DNA of 64,000 nt from Tricholoma matsutake (taxonomy: Eukaryota > Basidiomycota > Agaricomycetes > Agaricales > Tricholomataceae): NCBI GenBank assembly GCA_026075535.2, contig AP026546.1, positions 1,054,001-1,118,000 on the forward strand. Reading direction: 5' to 3'. Position numbers and translations under genes: made by a program. The notes under the pieces are model-generated. The model worked only from the letters and a program-made list of their open reading frames with translations, did not search any database and was not told the DNA's origin. Of the stretch, positions 12,070 to 23,099 are shown piece by piece. Within the stretch, counting starts at the first letter, position 1. Each line of letters begins with the position of its first letter.

Positions 12070-15000
12070 TGGAGGCCCATCCGTGAAGCAAAGCAGCGCT
12101 GGTACAGACGGTCCGAGATCGTGTTCGACGCTAGCGTTAGTGATCCGATCATTATCCTCTTCAACAATTCATGCCACGAGTGCAACCACTGTCCCGTCAG
12201 AAGCTTGAGTAACGTCCTTCTCAACTCCCAAGTGCCTCAGTTCTGCTCAACTCTTCAGGAAGCAGTTGTCCTCATCTATTTCTTAGATAGACTGCTGCAA
12301 TGGTTCGTACGAATCATATCAAAAGTGGTTGAGGTTGCTGATGGTGAAGCATACCAGTCCTACACTCATAAGAGAGTCCACTCCACAGATTCCGACAACC
12401 GGGAAACAAAAAGGAACAAAATTGCTGACACTGTTTCTATTCGGAGCACTTCTCCTGCCGGTTCCCTTTTCTCGATTGCGGTGGATGAAGACAATAACGG
12501 ATTTTCTTCGGCGGGCTCTCTTTTTTCAGGGGAGGAAATGGACGATATGGAGACAGTAGATTGTCTGGAAAACAGTCAAATTGTAAAGGCAGTTCCACTT
12601 CGGCAGTCGTTTACCATAAACATTCCAAGTTTTCGATCCTCCGAGCGACGCAAATATCAGAAGCTTACATCCAAGCTAATAGAATCCGCAAAACAGTCTA
12701 CTCGAAAAGTTCGATCCTCGGCGTCGAAGGATGCCACTCGCAGGAAAGCTGCTAGTCTACCGCGCAGAAAATCTAATGCGAAGTCACAGAGGCGGCTCGA
12801 TGATCCTCCGGCTTGGAATGCCTTGCCTCACTGCACATCGAAATCGCACCCTCATCCTCGTCTACCCCTTCGTTTTGTGGAATACTTAGTGCAGTGTTCT
12901 GCCCGGACAGATGCTACAGCAGATTCATCATGTCCCCTTCTCGAATTCTTCCAACTTAAATGGGACAGTTCGCTTAACTCCCTTTATTGTTGCACTCACG
13001 GTCCCCTTTTGCCTGGGAATTACCTCTGGCAACACATTTCCCGAAATCATCGAGGGGGACATAGTGGCATCACGAGGTCATCTCTTCTGGAAGCGTTCCT
13101 AGGCCATCTCAAAGGGTGTTATCCCATCATTATTGATCAATCTACTGAAGATGTGAAGAAGAACCTCCCAAGCACTCTAAACCACCCAATTTTGTCCAAT
13201 TCTGATTCGATCGCCCAACGGTACAAATGCCCAGTTTCTAGTTGCTCATCCTGGATCGCCGTCAACAATGGCAAAGGTACCCAGAAAACCGAATACGTGA
13301 AACATATAAAAAATGCGCACAACCTCAATAGCAAGGAGTACGAGACGGCGATTCAAGTCCCACCTCAGTGGACAGAAATGGTTCAAATTGCAGGTGGGAA
13401 GTCGCGCAAGGGCAAAGGGGGAGATATTCATTGGTTTCTTCTGCCATACTATGCACCCAATTATGACGGAGCCCGACCGGAAAGTGGCCCTGGGGTATTT
13501 GAAGCTAATCCAGCTGCAAGTGCGTCTGAGCTCTGGCCTATGCAAGCAGGGTGGTGTGATGAGCTAGAGCGAATCTCCAAGTGTCTGGGTCTGCCGCTCA
13601 CCGAAGTAATCATCAAACTGCAAGATCTTGTTCAACCTCCCAGCCTCAGTTTACTTTGCAAGTATGATGATGAACTAAATCAATCCATAGAGAAAGGGCT
13701 TCTCCAATCGAACAGGCTCAATCTGCCATATTTCTCGGAAGGAGTACATTGGGTTGGCGAAAGGTTTGGTGCTTTTGGTTACCTTTTCCCTGACGATCGG
13801 TATGTACATGTTCTATTTTTGTGGTGATGGCTATTGTCTGAATTCTTTGTAGAAAGAGGTCATATAAAATCCCTGCGGATGAGCGCATCTTATACCTCTA
13901 TCGCAGGTTGTGGACGTCGTCGGAAGCTTTCTTGATTCGAACCTTGAAGAATGTTGTTCAGGAGCCACGCTACCAGTGCCTCCTTCTTTGTTCTCCTGAG
14001 GTTAAAGCAGCAGGACTGGAGCTTCTACGTCTATTTGTATCTTCGAACGATTCAAACCCAAAGGAAATTCTCGAAAGGAAACATAACCTGTACCTTGCAT
14101 TCCTTCGTGATAAACATTCCGATGCCAAGATTGGCTCTATTCCGGAGCTGGCACTCTTATCGAGGTGCCTTCTAGGGATCAATGAATGGAGAACTGCACA
14201 TCATGTTCGCACACTTATCTCGGGTGGAATTTGGTGCTTGCGTGGCACCGTAGCCAACTGGTGTTATCGCACATTTGCGATTTCCAAAGATGCTCTCGAC
14301 TCGAAGGGACCCAGTGAGAATGGGGAGTATGTCAGTGATGCGGAATACACGGTCAACCCGCTAGATGTGATGGATGATCTTGAAGACATGGAAGATCAAG
14401 AAGACCTGGAGGAACAGGAGGACCTCGATGCAGAAGGCTGGCCATCCATCAAAGGCATTCCCGCTTCGGATGTGAATGACCTCTTAGACCGTATATCTTC
14501 AATATTAGATATAGAAGACGATATCGAAGCATTATCGACATCACACATCAGCATCAATGAGTGAGTGGATACTTTTAATCTAATTTATTTCGCTTGATCA
14601 GTAGCCTACGTCAGGTTTTTTGAAGCCAGCTCGCACTACCTGGTGGCTACGAAAGAGTCTCCTAAGCTCACTATTTTCTACCGACTGGTCACTATTTCAT
14701 CCGCCTTGTACAATGATGCCACGTACAAACCTCCATTTCAAACAACTTTTGAAGGAGACAATTTTGTACTCTCTGATGGTCGCAATCCTCTTCTTCCTGT
14801 TCCATTATCTGGCCTAAGGATTTCTGCGCATCGTGCTGTCAGAGACCTTGGGAACGCTGTGCGAGCGCTTTTGCCACAAGGCTTTCAACTAGAAACCTTC
14901 CCATTCTCTCAATTCACGGACGATTTTTCCAGTGTGCCTATTCACGCCCAACCTCTCAACAAACAGCTTTTGGAACCTTTCCTTACATCTTTTCGGAAGG

Positions 15001-16387
15001 AAATTTTTCAGAGATTCTATGGAAAGTGGGGTCTTAAGCGGGTCGAGATTGATAGATGGCTGGACCAACACGATGACTGCTACATTGTGGCTGCAGCTGC
15101 AATAAGTCTAATAACGGGTGGTTTTGGCAATGCTGGCTTCAAACACCAGTGTTATTCCGGTCCTCACAGATCAGTTTTTCTTCTGAAAACTGGTATTCTC
15201 GCCTTTGTAAACCCTTTGGCGTCCAGGCGGAAAATAAATTACCAAATTGATCTGACGACCATCCCTCCCGAGGCTTCCCGCCACCTCCTTCTTCTTTTTG
15301 TGATACTCCTCCCAATTTCCATTGAATTACGTTGTTCTAAAGGACAACACCATCCTAATATTTCAACACATCTTTGGGTACTTCATCACAAGCGCCCTAA
15401 TGGTGAAAAACGTTGGCTATACGATTCAAATTATTCAAATAGGCAACTTCGACTGATTACAAACGAAATCCTGGGCATTCCTTTGGATGCTCGGGTCGTC
15501 TTCAGGATGCAAACAGGACTTCTACAAGCAAAATTCCCGCTATTATTCTCTGACGATAGAAAATTCCGTTCAGCGGTTGATGAACTGGCGCAACACCATT
15601 ATTTGACTGGTGTTCGACACTACGGGCGACTCAAAACACTTCCCAACACTCCTTCCCTCGTCGGAGACAAACCAATGAGACTAATGACCATATCCGAAAT
15701 TTGGCAAGGCCTCCTTGGCTTCGGGCCGGTCCGGATTACCTGGAGGGAAATGATCAGTACATCGGCTCCTTTTTCAGGCATAGACAGCTTCCGAAGCTTG
15801 GCGTTCAGGACTGCTCGCCACGAAGTCTTGGATTCCTATGGTATTCTTAATTGCTCACCTAGCATCAGAAAGGATCGAGTATCCAACTTGCTCGAAAACG
15901 TTCCTTTTCTTGAGGGAATTGAGGTAGGCATTCCACACCTTCTTCAGCAACTTACTAACATGTGTAGGTGAATACTGATCATTGCAGAATTGGTGATCGC
16001 ACTCTGTTGTCTGTGATGAGGACTCTTCTCTTTGGCACTGACACGCCAAAAGAAGCATTTGTTCCACCGGAACTTTTTGCGGAAGCTGCAATCCTGGTAA
16101 GCACATTCCAATTGTGTTGTTTGGTGTATTAACCATCGTATCAGATTATCAAAGCCTTATGTGAATGGAGTGATGGCTCGCATGTCGATCTTTCACAGCC
16201 CGAAAGCGAGATGCAGCTTGAATTAGAGGGCCTTCGGTGCCAAATTTTAGAAAAGCTAAAGGCGTCTTGGAAATCTCCTCGATCTTACCTTACCTTTTCT
16301 GAACATTTCGCACAAAAACAGAATGAGTCGCTAGTCAGTGTTGACTCGAACTCGGTAGTGACGAAAAGTCAAACTCAAGGCAAGTGA
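12070..16387 (+). CDS. large zinc-finger protein resembling the N-terminal half of telomere-linked RecQ-like (TLH) proteins, without helicase
   Basis: Five exons join in perfect phase: 12,070-13,799, 13,853-14,560, 14,615-15,923, 15,968-16,096 and 16,145-16,387 (stop TGA 16,385). Introns of 53, 54, 44 and 48 nt have GT-AG ends. The frame is open from just after a TGA at 12,067, but no in-frame ATG lies before about 12,537, so the true start or a 5' exon is unresolved. The protein, about 1,370 codons, has a Ser/Arg-rich basic N-terminus (RRKAASLPRRKSNAKSQRR). Next come two Cys/His clusters: one around LYCCTHG...WQHISRNH, and one of C-x4-C...H-x4-H form (YKCPVSSC...YVKHIKNAH). An acidic linker follows (ME/DLEDMEDQEDLEEQEDL), then a conserved-looking C-terminal domain. 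Zinc fingers of this type occur at the N-terminus of TLH and OrsD-like proteins; that link is from memory. No RecQ motifs follow. The gene is CpG-rich and has no premature stop. Confidence 0.7.
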
Positions 16388-16786
16388 TGAAAAGTCAGAC
16401 CTGCAGGTGACGAACAACGTGTAGACAGAATGTAGCACTTCCGAGACAAACAGCAAAGGGGAAGAACCACTGGCAATTGTTGAAGTTTTCACAAACAATC
16501 ACTGCGCCGGTTGAAAAAGTTCAATGTTTAGTCAGCCTTGGCAGTTTCAAGCCATTGACAAGTATTAGGGTTAGGGGTCGTCCAGCCAACTTTGTTCCTG
16601 TTTGGCTCCTCCTTCTGGGACTGAGTCACGGTTCAACTTCAAGTTTTAGCTCCTTCAAGTTGGGCCATAGTGGGCTTTTTGGGCCACAGTAGCGGGCTCT
16701 TTACGTTGCATATACCTGTATTTGGCGGTGACGCTGTGCGTTGACGCCCCAGATTGACTTGGCGTTGTCTGACTATCTTGTTGATT
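16388..16786. other. intergenic stretch between two spliced genes
   Basis: No gene seen. It must hold the 3' end of the zinc-finger gene and the promoter of the gene that starts at 16,787; no clear TATA box. Confidence 0.4.
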
Positions 16787-17829
16787 ATGGCCGAGATTCA
16801 CCATGGTAAGTTGTTTTCTTTTGGCCTCACGTTACTCCCTTCAAAAGACGCGTTGTGGATCCTCGTGGCACGGGAGTCCGAGCGCGTCTGGTTGGGAATA
16901 CGCGTGGTAACAAAAATTATACTTGATACTGACGACTTTACCTGCAGAGCCTGCTGTAGCTGATTTGAGTCGCCGGGTGAGTCTTTGACTACCCCCTCTA
17001 TATCAAACTGACAACCTTTGTGATTTACATTTAGATGCGCTCAGGAGCCGCGTTCTCCTCCTGGACGACCCCTGCCAACCCCGCTTTTGATTTTAAAGTG
17101 CTCATGGATGTCGCCGTCGCTGCTGAAGCTAATGAACCGCCTATCCCTGATGACGACATGGCTTCTCCTTTGTCTTCCCCTTTGTCCTCCTTACCCTCGT
17201 CCCCAATCCCGACTCCATCACGCAGCCTCTCACCTGCTCCACCCTCAGCCACCAACCTCCCTTCCCACATCCCCACTACAAATCAAGCGGTACCCACCAA
17301 CTCGGCGACGGATGAGATCTCCAAAGCCTCATTCAGGAAGAAGAAAAGATTGCACAAGAACCGGACAAAGCGTCGGCAAGCGGAAGTACACGAGATGGGC
17401 TACGCACCACACAGGGAATCTGTTAAGAGGGCGCTTCATAAACACGTCACGCCCTCCAACCCCGTTAAAACCAACCTCTCCATCAAGAAAACCGACATGG
17501 CGTCGACTGGGCATGTCGGCGTCAGGGAACAGACGTCGAAGAAGGATTACATATTGGAGGAGCTGGTGGGTAGGAATTCGAAGTTTGGCTTCCGCTCAAT
17601 CGAGTGGGATGTCATGTAAGTCACCTTACATTCCTGGTCGTTCCCGGCTCACGGTTGAATCAGAACACCCACCCCCATCCTGGACCAACTAGCCCGCGTC
17701 ATCGCCGTTTTAGCCGGCCGGCCAAGCCACAATTCATGGGACGCCGTCAATGATAAAATTACACAGGCGATTGAGCAGGCACGCTCCGAATGCAACTTTC
17801 CAAAGAAAGCAAAGAAGCACCGTCGGGTT
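16787..17829 (+). pseudogene. 5' part of a gene like basidiomycete TET/JBP-type dioxygenases, truncated before the catalytic core
   Basis: Four exons join in phase: 16,787-16,805 (ATG start, MAEIHH), 16,948-16,976, 17,035-17,615 and 17,664 to about 17,829. All have GT-AG introns. The protein starts with a Pro/Ser-rich segment (SPLSSPLSSLPSSPIP), a Lys/Arg block (RKKKRLHKNRTKRRQ) and then a conserved region ending PILDQLARVIAVLAGRPS and W-D-A-V...KKAKKHRR. I recall this last region, with an HRRG motif, just before the 2-oxoglutarate/Fe(II) core of a very abundant mushroom family related to TET/JBP DNA-modification enzymes. Here the frame leaves that homology exactly at HRR and runs into a minus-strand mariner fragment, so the HxD...H core is missing. 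Exon structure is clean, so the break may be recent. The enzyme assignment is from memory. Confidence 0.5.
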
Positions 17830-17839
17830 TGGCGGTCAG

Positions 17840-18306
17840 CCAATTTACATACCACATTTTCTTCGAGAAACTCGCAAAACGACTCTGTTGTCATTGATCC
17901 CTCAACGACCGTGCTCGTCACTATCCCATCCACTGTGAGGAGGCCAGTACCCATCAACCGATGTCCACGGATGAACACCTGCCTTTGCTCAGCTCTTCTT
18001 CCCCTTTTTGCTCTGCCTCTACGATGCCCAGGAGTCTTCTCATCTTTTGAGGTCTCATTGAGGAATCCAAGTTGCACTTGAGTGTATTCAGCAACACGAT
18101 AAATGTAGGCCGCTCTTTTGTCTTCACTGCATTCCGCTGCAATTCGCTTCAGCCATTTTACAGAGTATCCGGCATGAGCAAGCTCCCGAAGAATTGTGGT
18201 GTAGTGGACAGATATGAAGCGGTTCTCTCGTAGAAGATCAGCCAGTTCATCCAAGAACCAATCTGGATGCTGACGGACAAGGCGCAGAAGATACTTTGGT
18301 AGAATC
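17840..18306 (-). pseudogene. Tc1/mariner-like DDE transposase fragment
   Basis: The minus-strand frame from 18,306 down reads LRLVRQHPDWFLDELADLL, an HTH-like HYTTILRELAHAGYS, then LGFLNETSKDEKT and a middle part, GTGLLTVDGI and EGSMTTESFCEFLEENV. This is the central part of a fungal Tc1/mariner transposase. The family normally has the first catalytic Asp in the F(L/I)DE motif; here the codon is AAT, giving Asn (FLNE). The N-terminal DNA-binding part and the second half with the other two acidic residues are missing. The minus-strand frame below about 17,840 is only a shadow of the neighbouring spliced gene. Confidence 0.7.
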
Positions 18307-18365
18307 TAAGAGAGCTCGGAAGCGTCGAATTTCGAAGATATCTAACAGTAGTTCTGAAAGATGAC

Positions 18366-19651
18366 TTGACGTCGGAACAACAAACTGCAGTTCGAGCTGC
18401 TGAGCAAGGCTTGACAGCTTTGGAAAGAGAAAGGATTGATTGTCGTTACGAGAACTTGCAGGTCAATCCTGAAAGTGAAAGTGAACCCTCCAGAAATGAA
18501 GGGCCCTCGAAGGGAAAAGGTGTTGATCCCAAGAATTGGGGAGCTTTAGACTTGGATCCATCTGAGTTGGATTTGGATGCTCAAAAGGGAGCTCTTGAGA
18601 CTTGGAATGTAGTATGAGACATGGCTCGTGCTGATGAGGATTCAATGACTAGTCCTGTGAAAGATAATACTAAAATGAAAGACATACCATCGCGTTCCAA
18701 GGTTTCTAAACGTAGAACTCAGGTTGAAAGCGTGACTGATGAAGAAGCACCAAAAACGAGTGCTACTGCTGCAGCAAACCAGAATCTTTCAAACTTGAAG
18801 CTAACCCCCATGTCTGAGATTTTGATGAACTGTGTGGCCAACGCCGTAAAGGGCTATAAGCGCCCCCGAGGTAGACGGGAGCGTCAATCCTCGGAAATTG
18901 AACCTGTTTCACAAATAGCGCCTGGAAGTTATCTCGGTCAGGCAATGTCCAATATCGTCCAAAACCAGGTGTTAGATGACGAACCTTCTGAGCCATCAGA
19001 TGATTCTTCGAGTTCATCCTTGAGTACTTCTGGATCAGGAGATCCTAATGCTGGTAATGGAAGAGGTGGACCACCCCAATGACGGACACGGTCTCGAGCG
19101 CAGTTGAGATCAACAAAATCAAAGAAAACTTTGTTGAAACCTCTGCCGCTGTTAGAGTATGATGGTGCGGCTGACGCCCGGAGTTACCATCGATTCGTAA
19201 CAGAAGGAACCGATTATGTCATCTCTGGTCAAGTTCATAAACGACGACGAGTTTTCGTGCTGTCGTACTATTTGAAAGGCAAGGCATATGACTTTTACAC
19301 CCAGAGGGTAGCCATGAGTGCCAGAGTGTATATGATTGGGATCTGAAACGATTCTTCGAGGAGCTGTTTAATTACTGCTTTCTGATCAATTATCGAATGA
19401 AGCAACGAGAGCGGCTTCAGAGATGCTTCCAGAATAGCAGAACCGTATCAGAATTCATTTATGAACTTGAAGAGATTATCAATATGATAGGCCTCATAGA
19501 TGAGCGGGAAAAGATCATAAAATTGTGGGATGGGTTACGACCCATACTCCAGAAAGGTCTTTGGCGAGATGGATACAACCCTGAAGTATCCAGCTGGGAA
19601 GAAGTCAAGGGCGCTGCACAAGTCATTGAGCTTTCTGAGGAAGTGACTTAG
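18366..19651 (+). pseudogene. Ty3/gypsy-type gag remnant
   Basis: Three consecutive pieces form one former Gag. The first (18,366-18,617) is acidic, Glu/Ser-rich and ends at a TGA. The second (18,621-19,082) is Lys/Ser-rich with a QSSEIEPVSQIAPGSYLG stretch. From about 19,104 comes a capsid-like domain: LPLLEYDGAADARSYHRFV, VFVLSYYLKGKAYDFYTQ, a frameshift near 19,315, then FFEELFNYCFLINYRMKQ and EIINMIGLIDEREKIIKLW. This layout (Y/F-DG...F, L.G.A..F/W, then an arm ending in ...W..L...L...L) is typical of gypsy Gag capsids. No zinc knuckle, protease or pol follows; the sequence after 19,651 is unrelated. Confidence 0.65.
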
Positions 19652-20685
19652 TGCTGTGCTTGGCCCGGCCTCAGGCCGTGAGCCAGGCCAGGCCAGGCTG
19701 GGCCACAATGATGGCTTAATGGCGGCTTTGGCCTGGCTTGGGGTGCTGAAAAGCCAAAGCCAGGCCGTGAAGCCACGGCTTTTTGGTGGGTTACAGCGAT
19801 GAATTTGTTGCAGGTTTGTTGAAGTTTTTGGTGGTGGGAAAGTTATCTCAATATGGTAATACATTCTCGCCATCACATCGACATTACCTGCTTCTGGCTG
19901 GGACGATTCGTTGAACGCCCAACGCGTTTATCAAGCTGTGACTCTCATTCAGAACGTTCCCCTCGCATACAGGTCTCGACATTCTCGTTCCGAGTTCCAC
20001 ATCACTTGCATACAAGGAGGAGGGAACAAGATTGGAAGGTGAATGCGATTATAATACAGAAAGGGAGTCCAAGAGATGTTGACGATGTCTCTTGCCACGG
20101 GCGAGTTTTTGTTCTCGTCTCATTTATTTTTTCTGTTACTAACAAAAGTTTTAGGTATCAAACTACTGAAACCGACGACTACCCAGACAAAGCACCTCCA
20201 CCCCCACCGCGAGAACTTGAACCAGGACTAGAACTACTAAGAAACAACAACAGGGAGAAGGAGCAGACCCAGCAACAAGGGAAATGCCTAGGACGAGGAT
20301 GACAAGGACAAGGTGACACAGACGGCGATGGCAAAGAACAGGTCGACGACAGGGAGGAGAAAACGACGACGATGAGGATGAAGGCACAGCATAAAAGCGG
20401 AAAGGGACGGCACGACAAAAAAAAACGGCGACGGCGAGAGCACGACGACAATGGCACACGAGGAGGGCGCTAGAGACAGCGACAGCACCGTAAGACGAGG
20501 AAAACAGGCCCAACGCTTACCAGGTCAGATGCCCATCCCAAAGAATGTGCTGCGCCCGCTAATCACTAGCCTCGTGTTGATACTTACGATAACGCCATCT
20601 ATTCTGCAATCCAATCGGATTGTGCTTAATTCGACTCTAGTATCATTGCATCCGCGATCCTCATCCCGAGTAAATCTGCTGCCAT
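19652..20685. other. low-complexity stretch without a gene
   Basis: 19,665-19,790 is GGCC/GCCAGG-rich with near-inverted pieces (ggctttggcctggctt versus agccaaagccaggccg) that could fold. 20,160-20,480 is purine-rich (GACGACGATGAGGATG type) and yields long but meaningless frames on the minus strand. No gene is supported. Confidence 0.5.
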
Positions 20686-20699
20686 GACTTCTTCTAGGA

Positions 20700-21850
20700 C
20701 GTTCGCCGCGACCCTGCCACTCACTGTCGTCTCATGCGCCAGACCAGTTTGGTGAGCAACGTCACTTCCATTTCCACTGTCTAAGCTTTCAACGCCGCCT
20801 CTTTTGAACAACGCACCCTCAACGAGGTGTTGAATCATCTGAATTGGGCGTCAACAAAGCTTAATGCCATGTGAGGTGCGACGAGTGCAGCTGCACAGTT
20901 CATGATGATGGCCATGTTTGTTCAGGGATTCTGGTTTGGCTTGAAACCTGTCAGGGATGGGAAGATCGGTGCTGGCGACGTTATGGCCGTCTTTTGGGCA
21001 TGTTTGATCACAACAAGTAACCTCCAGATTTGCATTCCCAAATTCATCATCCTCGTCAACGGAAAATTCACCATTGTAGCTCTTCTTTCCCTCGTGGATG
21101 ACCCTCATTCAAACACCTCCGCCCACTACAACTTCTTCAGGATACACCCTTTCCTCCCAATCTTCTCGCTCCGTCCTCTCGCACAAACGCCCCTTCACCT
21201 CCTCTCTCTGCAAAACCATCCCTCAAAAGCACTGCACAGGTGAATTCGCCCTCTCCGCCCTCTCCTTCTCCTACCCCACCTGGCCCTCCATCCCTGTCCT
21301 CGCAGACATCTCCCTACTAACTCACCTTCATTGTCGGCTCCTCTGGGTCTGGAAAGTCCACCATCGCATAACTGCTTCTCAGGATGTACCAACCTCAAGA
21401 AGGGACTGTTCTGCTCGACGATACAGAGTTATGGTACCTCGACCCTAGTTGGGTGAGGGGGAACATATGTGGAGTTGGCCAGGGGATGGGGGACGTGGTG
21501 TTGGAAGGGAAAAGTATTTTGGAGAATGTCAAGTTGGGGGTGGTGCGACAGGGGAGATGGTTGAGGAGGCATGTAGAGCAGCGTTGTTTCATGAATTCAT
21601 GAGGGATTTGTCGGAGGGGTATGAGACAATACTTGGTGGTGGAGGTGCAGTGGTGTTGTATTGAGTGGTAGGCAGATGCAGAGGCTCGCCATTGCGAGAG
21701 TGAGGTTGAGGAATCCGAGCATTCTGGTGCTCGGTTGGTTTTTCATTTTCATTTCACGTTTCGTTTACTCACATTTTCTTTTTTTTTTTCAAATAGACGA
21801 AGCTACATCTGCCCTAGACCCCACCTCTCGTATCCTGGGATTCAAAGCCC
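20700..21850 (+). pseudogene. Ste6-like ABC transporter (ABCB type), decayed
   Basis: The transmembrane part is readable from about 20,750: VSNVTSISTV, then a stop, then AFNAASFEQRTLNEVLN, a second stop, and MAMFVQGFWFGLKPVRDGKI followed by GDVMAVFWACLITTSNLQ, which resembles mushroom a-factor-type exporters. The nucleotide-binding domain shows Walker A (VGSSGSGKST, near 21,328-21,357), YQPQEGTVLLDD, the signature LSGRQMQRLAIAR (21,659-21,700) and Walker B/D-loop DEATSALDP (about 21,798-21,825). An intron just before Walker B (donor near 21,733, acceptor CAAATAG at 21,797) restores the frame. Multiple stops and frameshifts, and an abrupt end in telomere-like repeats after RILGFKAL, make it a pseudogene. 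Confidence 0.75.
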
Positions 21851-21868
21851 TTAGGGTTAGGGTTAGGG
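21851..21868 (+). repeat. three perfect telomeric repeats (TTAGGG)3
   Basis: Exactly three tandem TTAGGG units lie at the point where homology to the ABC transporter ATPase domain ends. TTAGGG is the basidiomycete telomere repeat. Confidence 0.8.
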
Positions 21869-21961
21869 TGGTATGTATCTACAACCTACAGAAGAGTATG
21901 CGAGTTGTATACAACGACAGGCACTGGGAAATCCAAGTGCATCCTGTTTCGCTTTTATAAG

Positions 21962-22229
21962 CTCTTCGGGTCCTGTTTTCTTGCGCTGTTATTACAAACA
22001 GCATGACAAACACCGAGAGTGATTTTAAATCACGGTCTCGGCCATAAACAATAATCAGTAATCAAAATTATAAAGATGCTTACCAATCGCCGTGTGGCTG
22101 ATCAAGATTTCTAAAAATAGAAAAATCTTACTAACAGCCGGTGGCTGGTGAGAAAATTTCTAAAAATAGAAAGATAAGCAGATAAGAAAAATACTTATAA
22201 GCAAAGCCTATTTTGCTGAAATCCAAGTA
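21962..22229. other. AT-rich stretch without a gene
   Basis: Contains a small duplicated motif (atttctaaaaatagaaa, near 22,109 and 22,158) but no open frame. Confidence 0.4.
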
Positions 22230-22560
22230 CTATGGCACCCAACGGGTCTGAATTCTCCCAGGGTGTCTGAATTTCGATTTTCTTATTTTATATTCTTGCG
22301 CTGACCTTCCGGAGTTTTACGGAATTTCATCACATAGTACTCATGTATATACATATAATTTTACTAAGGAATTCAAAGTGTAGAAGCAATCGAAAAATAG
22401 TAGCCGGAGTAACCAGTCAGTGATTTTGATGCAAACACTTTGCTCACGACTTCATACTCTACTCCGGGTGCTCAATAAAAATTTACAGGCTACCTATACC
22501 AGACTGAAATACGGCTTCATGCCCAATTTAAGTTGCCGGTGCAGTATGCCTGTGCTTGGG
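22230..22560 (+). repeat. left terminal inverted repeat of the pogo-like element
   Basis: Pairs with 23,100-23,428; near-identical over the outer ~265 bp and diverging inward (ggtgcagtatgcctgtgctt versus ggtgcagtgcgcctgtgctt at the inner edge). Confidence 0.85.
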
Positions 22561-22763
22561 AGGGGAGAAGACATTTTGTCTCTTTTGTCACACTTTGTCA
22601 CAATTAGATTTGCTCTCCGCCGCGTCGTCAACCGCCACCTCATTCGAACACGCAAAACCACGACAACTATTTGAATTGAAGTATATACAACTATGTATAA
22701 AGTAAGGTATGACCTAGAGGATGAAATAAATGAAATATATACTGATGATTAGCTTGGAATGAG

Positions 22764-23003
22764 TTATAGAATTGAGGTATGAGCTAGATTGGTACTTATG
22801 GGCTGGGGAGGTGAATGTATGTTCGAAAGTGAGTGCTTGTGGATGTTGAGAAAGTGAGCCCGAAGAGTAGAATAAGGAATGTTGAGATCACAAGCTGTCT
22901 GTTTGACATTGATCTTAATGCCATTGCGTTTCTCGCGGATAATGCGGCGGCAGCCCTCTTTGAGCAGCTCCTCAGTCTCATGCCGCGCGCGCTCTGATGG
23001 CAT
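22764..23003 (-). pseudogene. N-terminal HTH fragment of a pogo-type transposase
   Basis: A 79-codon minus-strand frame starts with ATG near 23,003 (MPSERARHETEELLKEGC) and contains VKQTACDLNIPYSTLRAHF. The pattern (aliphatic helix, A..L.IP.STLR.H) is that of the CENP-B/psq helix-turn-helix that binds transposon ends. It stops after a Ser/Pro-rich stretch; no DDE domain is present. It lies inside the paired inverted repeats, which supports a pogo-like origin. Confidence 0.6.
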
Positions 23004-23099
23004 GCGTGAGGCCTGAATTCAGAAAATGCGTAAATGTCAAAACGTTTCTGGCGGAGCCTGAATTTCAGTGTGCTGTGTCACGCTTCCTTTCCTTCCTTG

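Noticed and set aside
17649..17840. Continuation of the mariner frame on the minus strand
   Set aside because: Transposase-like residues end near 17,840; beyond that the frame is a shadow of the plus-strand exon at 17,664-17,829.
20163..20513. Several Ser/Pro/Leu-rich minus-strand frames
   Set aside because: They mirror the purine-rich low-complexity plus strand (GACGACGATGAG type) in all frames.
12070..21960. A RecQ helicase to go with the TLH-like N-terminal genes
   Set aside because: I searched the following frames for Walker A and DEAH-type motifs; the only Walker A (near 21,330) belongs to the ABC transporter.
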